The translations under genes and the position numbers were made by a program. This document shows, in pieces, positions 13,389 to 14,018 of a stretch of DNA of 14,018 nt. Below the pieces are notes generated by a model. It ran no database searches. It saw only the letters and a program-made list of their open reading frames with translations, and was not told where the DNA came from. The DNA is from Chloroflexota bacterium (GTDB lineage Bacteria; Chloroflexota; Anaerolineae; Anaerolineales; UBA4823): positions 1 through 14,018 of the forward strand of contig JAAZNS010000343.1 in the NCBI GenBank assembly GCA_012798185.1, written 5' to 3'. Positions within the stretch are counted from its first letter, which is position 1; every line of letters starts with the position of its first letter.

Positions 13389-14018
13389 TTATTTGGGAGC
13401 TTTCAATAAAGAAGGCATTTTCTTTTCAAAAGATTGAATAAGTTTTTGTTTTTCATCTTCGCTGATAAACGCAGCGTGCACAGAATTCATGATGCATTGG
13501 CGAAGGGTGTAGTAAGACATTCCCAACTCAGAGAGAGCCAGCGTATATTCATCGCTAAGGTTAATTTGAGATATGCTGGGGTCATCGGTGTTCAAAGTAA
13601 CATTTAAACCCTGATCCAGCATTTTCAAGAAGGGGTGTTTGTTTATCGATGAGACTGCCCCAGAATGTTGATTGCTGGTCAAACAAACTTCAAAAGCGAC
13701 GCCTTGTTGTCTGGCTAAAGTAACCGCTGAGGGAGAATCCAGCACGCGAATGCCATGCCCGATCCGGTCGGCGCCAAACTGCTCGATGGCTTGAATGATA
13801 TTATCTGCTGAATTCCATTCACCGGCATGTATAGTAATGTGCATGCCATATTTTTTGGCATTGTTAAATATTTTGATGAACGGTGCAGCAGAATACTCTG
13901 CTTCGTTGCCTGCCAGATCTAACCCGACAATACCGTTTTTTTGACGTTCACATGCCAGTGTCGCTACCTGGGCAGCCATAACTGGATTTTCATGACGGTT
14001 GATGCTAACGATTAACCG
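13389..14018 (-). CDS. add: Adenosine deaminase, C-terminal part
   Basis: The minus-strand frame continues past the first visible Met (13979) to the window edge: thirteen more codons read RLIVSINRHENPV, matching the family stretch before DLAGNE. The gene is therefore cut by the window and its start lies outside. The 209 visible residues include DLAGNE, the HAGE motif (His64, Glu67 from the edge; the Glu is the proton donor), GHGIR (His88), the SNQHSG loop and TDDP (Asp145 and Asp146, zinc and catalytic acid). The zinc-dependent enzyme converts adenosine to inosine in purine salvage. Relatives also act on adenine or aminodeoxyfutalosine, and the missing N-terminus prevents separating these. 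It is convergent with the 12663-13373 gene, 15 bp apart, with no obvious terminator. Confidence 0.9.
   Translation of the reverse strand, partial: RLIVSINRHENPVMAAQVATLACERQKNGIVGLDLAGNEAEYSAAPFIKIFNNAKKYGMHITIHAGEWNSADNIIQAIEQFGADRIGHGIRVLDSPSAVTLARQQGVAFEVCLTSNQHSGAVSSINKHPFLKMLDQGLNVTLNTDDPSISQINLSDEYTLALSELGMSYYTLRQCIMNSVHAAFISEDEKQKLIQSFEKKMPSLLKAPK

Noticed and set aside
1..14018. Search by eye for tRNA genes, CRISPR arrays, phage genes, toxin-antitoxin pairs and transposases
   Set aside because: No convincing example was seen in any gap.

Overview
The window is about 14 kb of ordinary bacterial chromosome, roughly 45% GC by eye. The gene set points to the phylum Chloroflexota, probably Anaerolineae. 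It includes a cyclic 2,3-diphosphoglycerate synthase-like GTPase, an OmpR-type regulator with a degenerate receiver, a stand-alone B12-binding mutase subunit next to meaB, and a membrane-anchored proline-rich protein I do not recognise. This assignment is inference from protein resemblance. No rRNA, tRNA, CRISPR array or intact insertion sequence is visible.

Left block (1-5271): the 5' end of dnaB (minus) lies downstream of a bifunctional-nuclease-family gene, with a hairpin terminator between them. After a 500-bp gap holding a good promoter and an 11-bp perfect palindrome comes an OmpR-type regulator (plus) whose receiver has lost its phosphorylation residues. An orphan beta-class DNA methyltransferase (minus) follows, with short related palindromic repeats on both sides. 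Next is the cDPG synthase-like P-loop protein (minus).

Middle (5225-8710): argS (minus) ends in a hairpin terminator. It is divergent from an isochorismatase/nicotinamidase-fold cysteine hydrolase that has a clear sigma70-type promoter and a strong ribosome binding site. The 451-bp gap after it holds what looks like a self-contained transcription unit: a near-consensus extended -10 promoter, an RNA of about 186 nt that can form four hairpins, an 18-codon reading frame with an anti-SD-complementary ribosome binding site, and a rho-independent terminator.

Right block (8711-14018): a tightly packed plus-strand operon carries the B12-binding small subunit of an acyl-CoA mutase (mcmA2-like), meaB, a GNAT acetyltransferase, prs and mutM. 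The first two serve methylmalonyl-CoA/propionate metabolism, although the catalytic mutase subunit is not in the window. prs makes PRPP and mutM repairs oxidised guanine. A separate plus-strand gene for a membrane-anchored protein follows a nested palindromic region. The window ends inside a convergent adenosine deaminase gene (minus).

Most worth a second look are the structured RNA/short ORF unit at 8368-8587 and the in-frame arrangement of mcmA2 and meaB, which mirrors the domain order of fused IcmF mutases.
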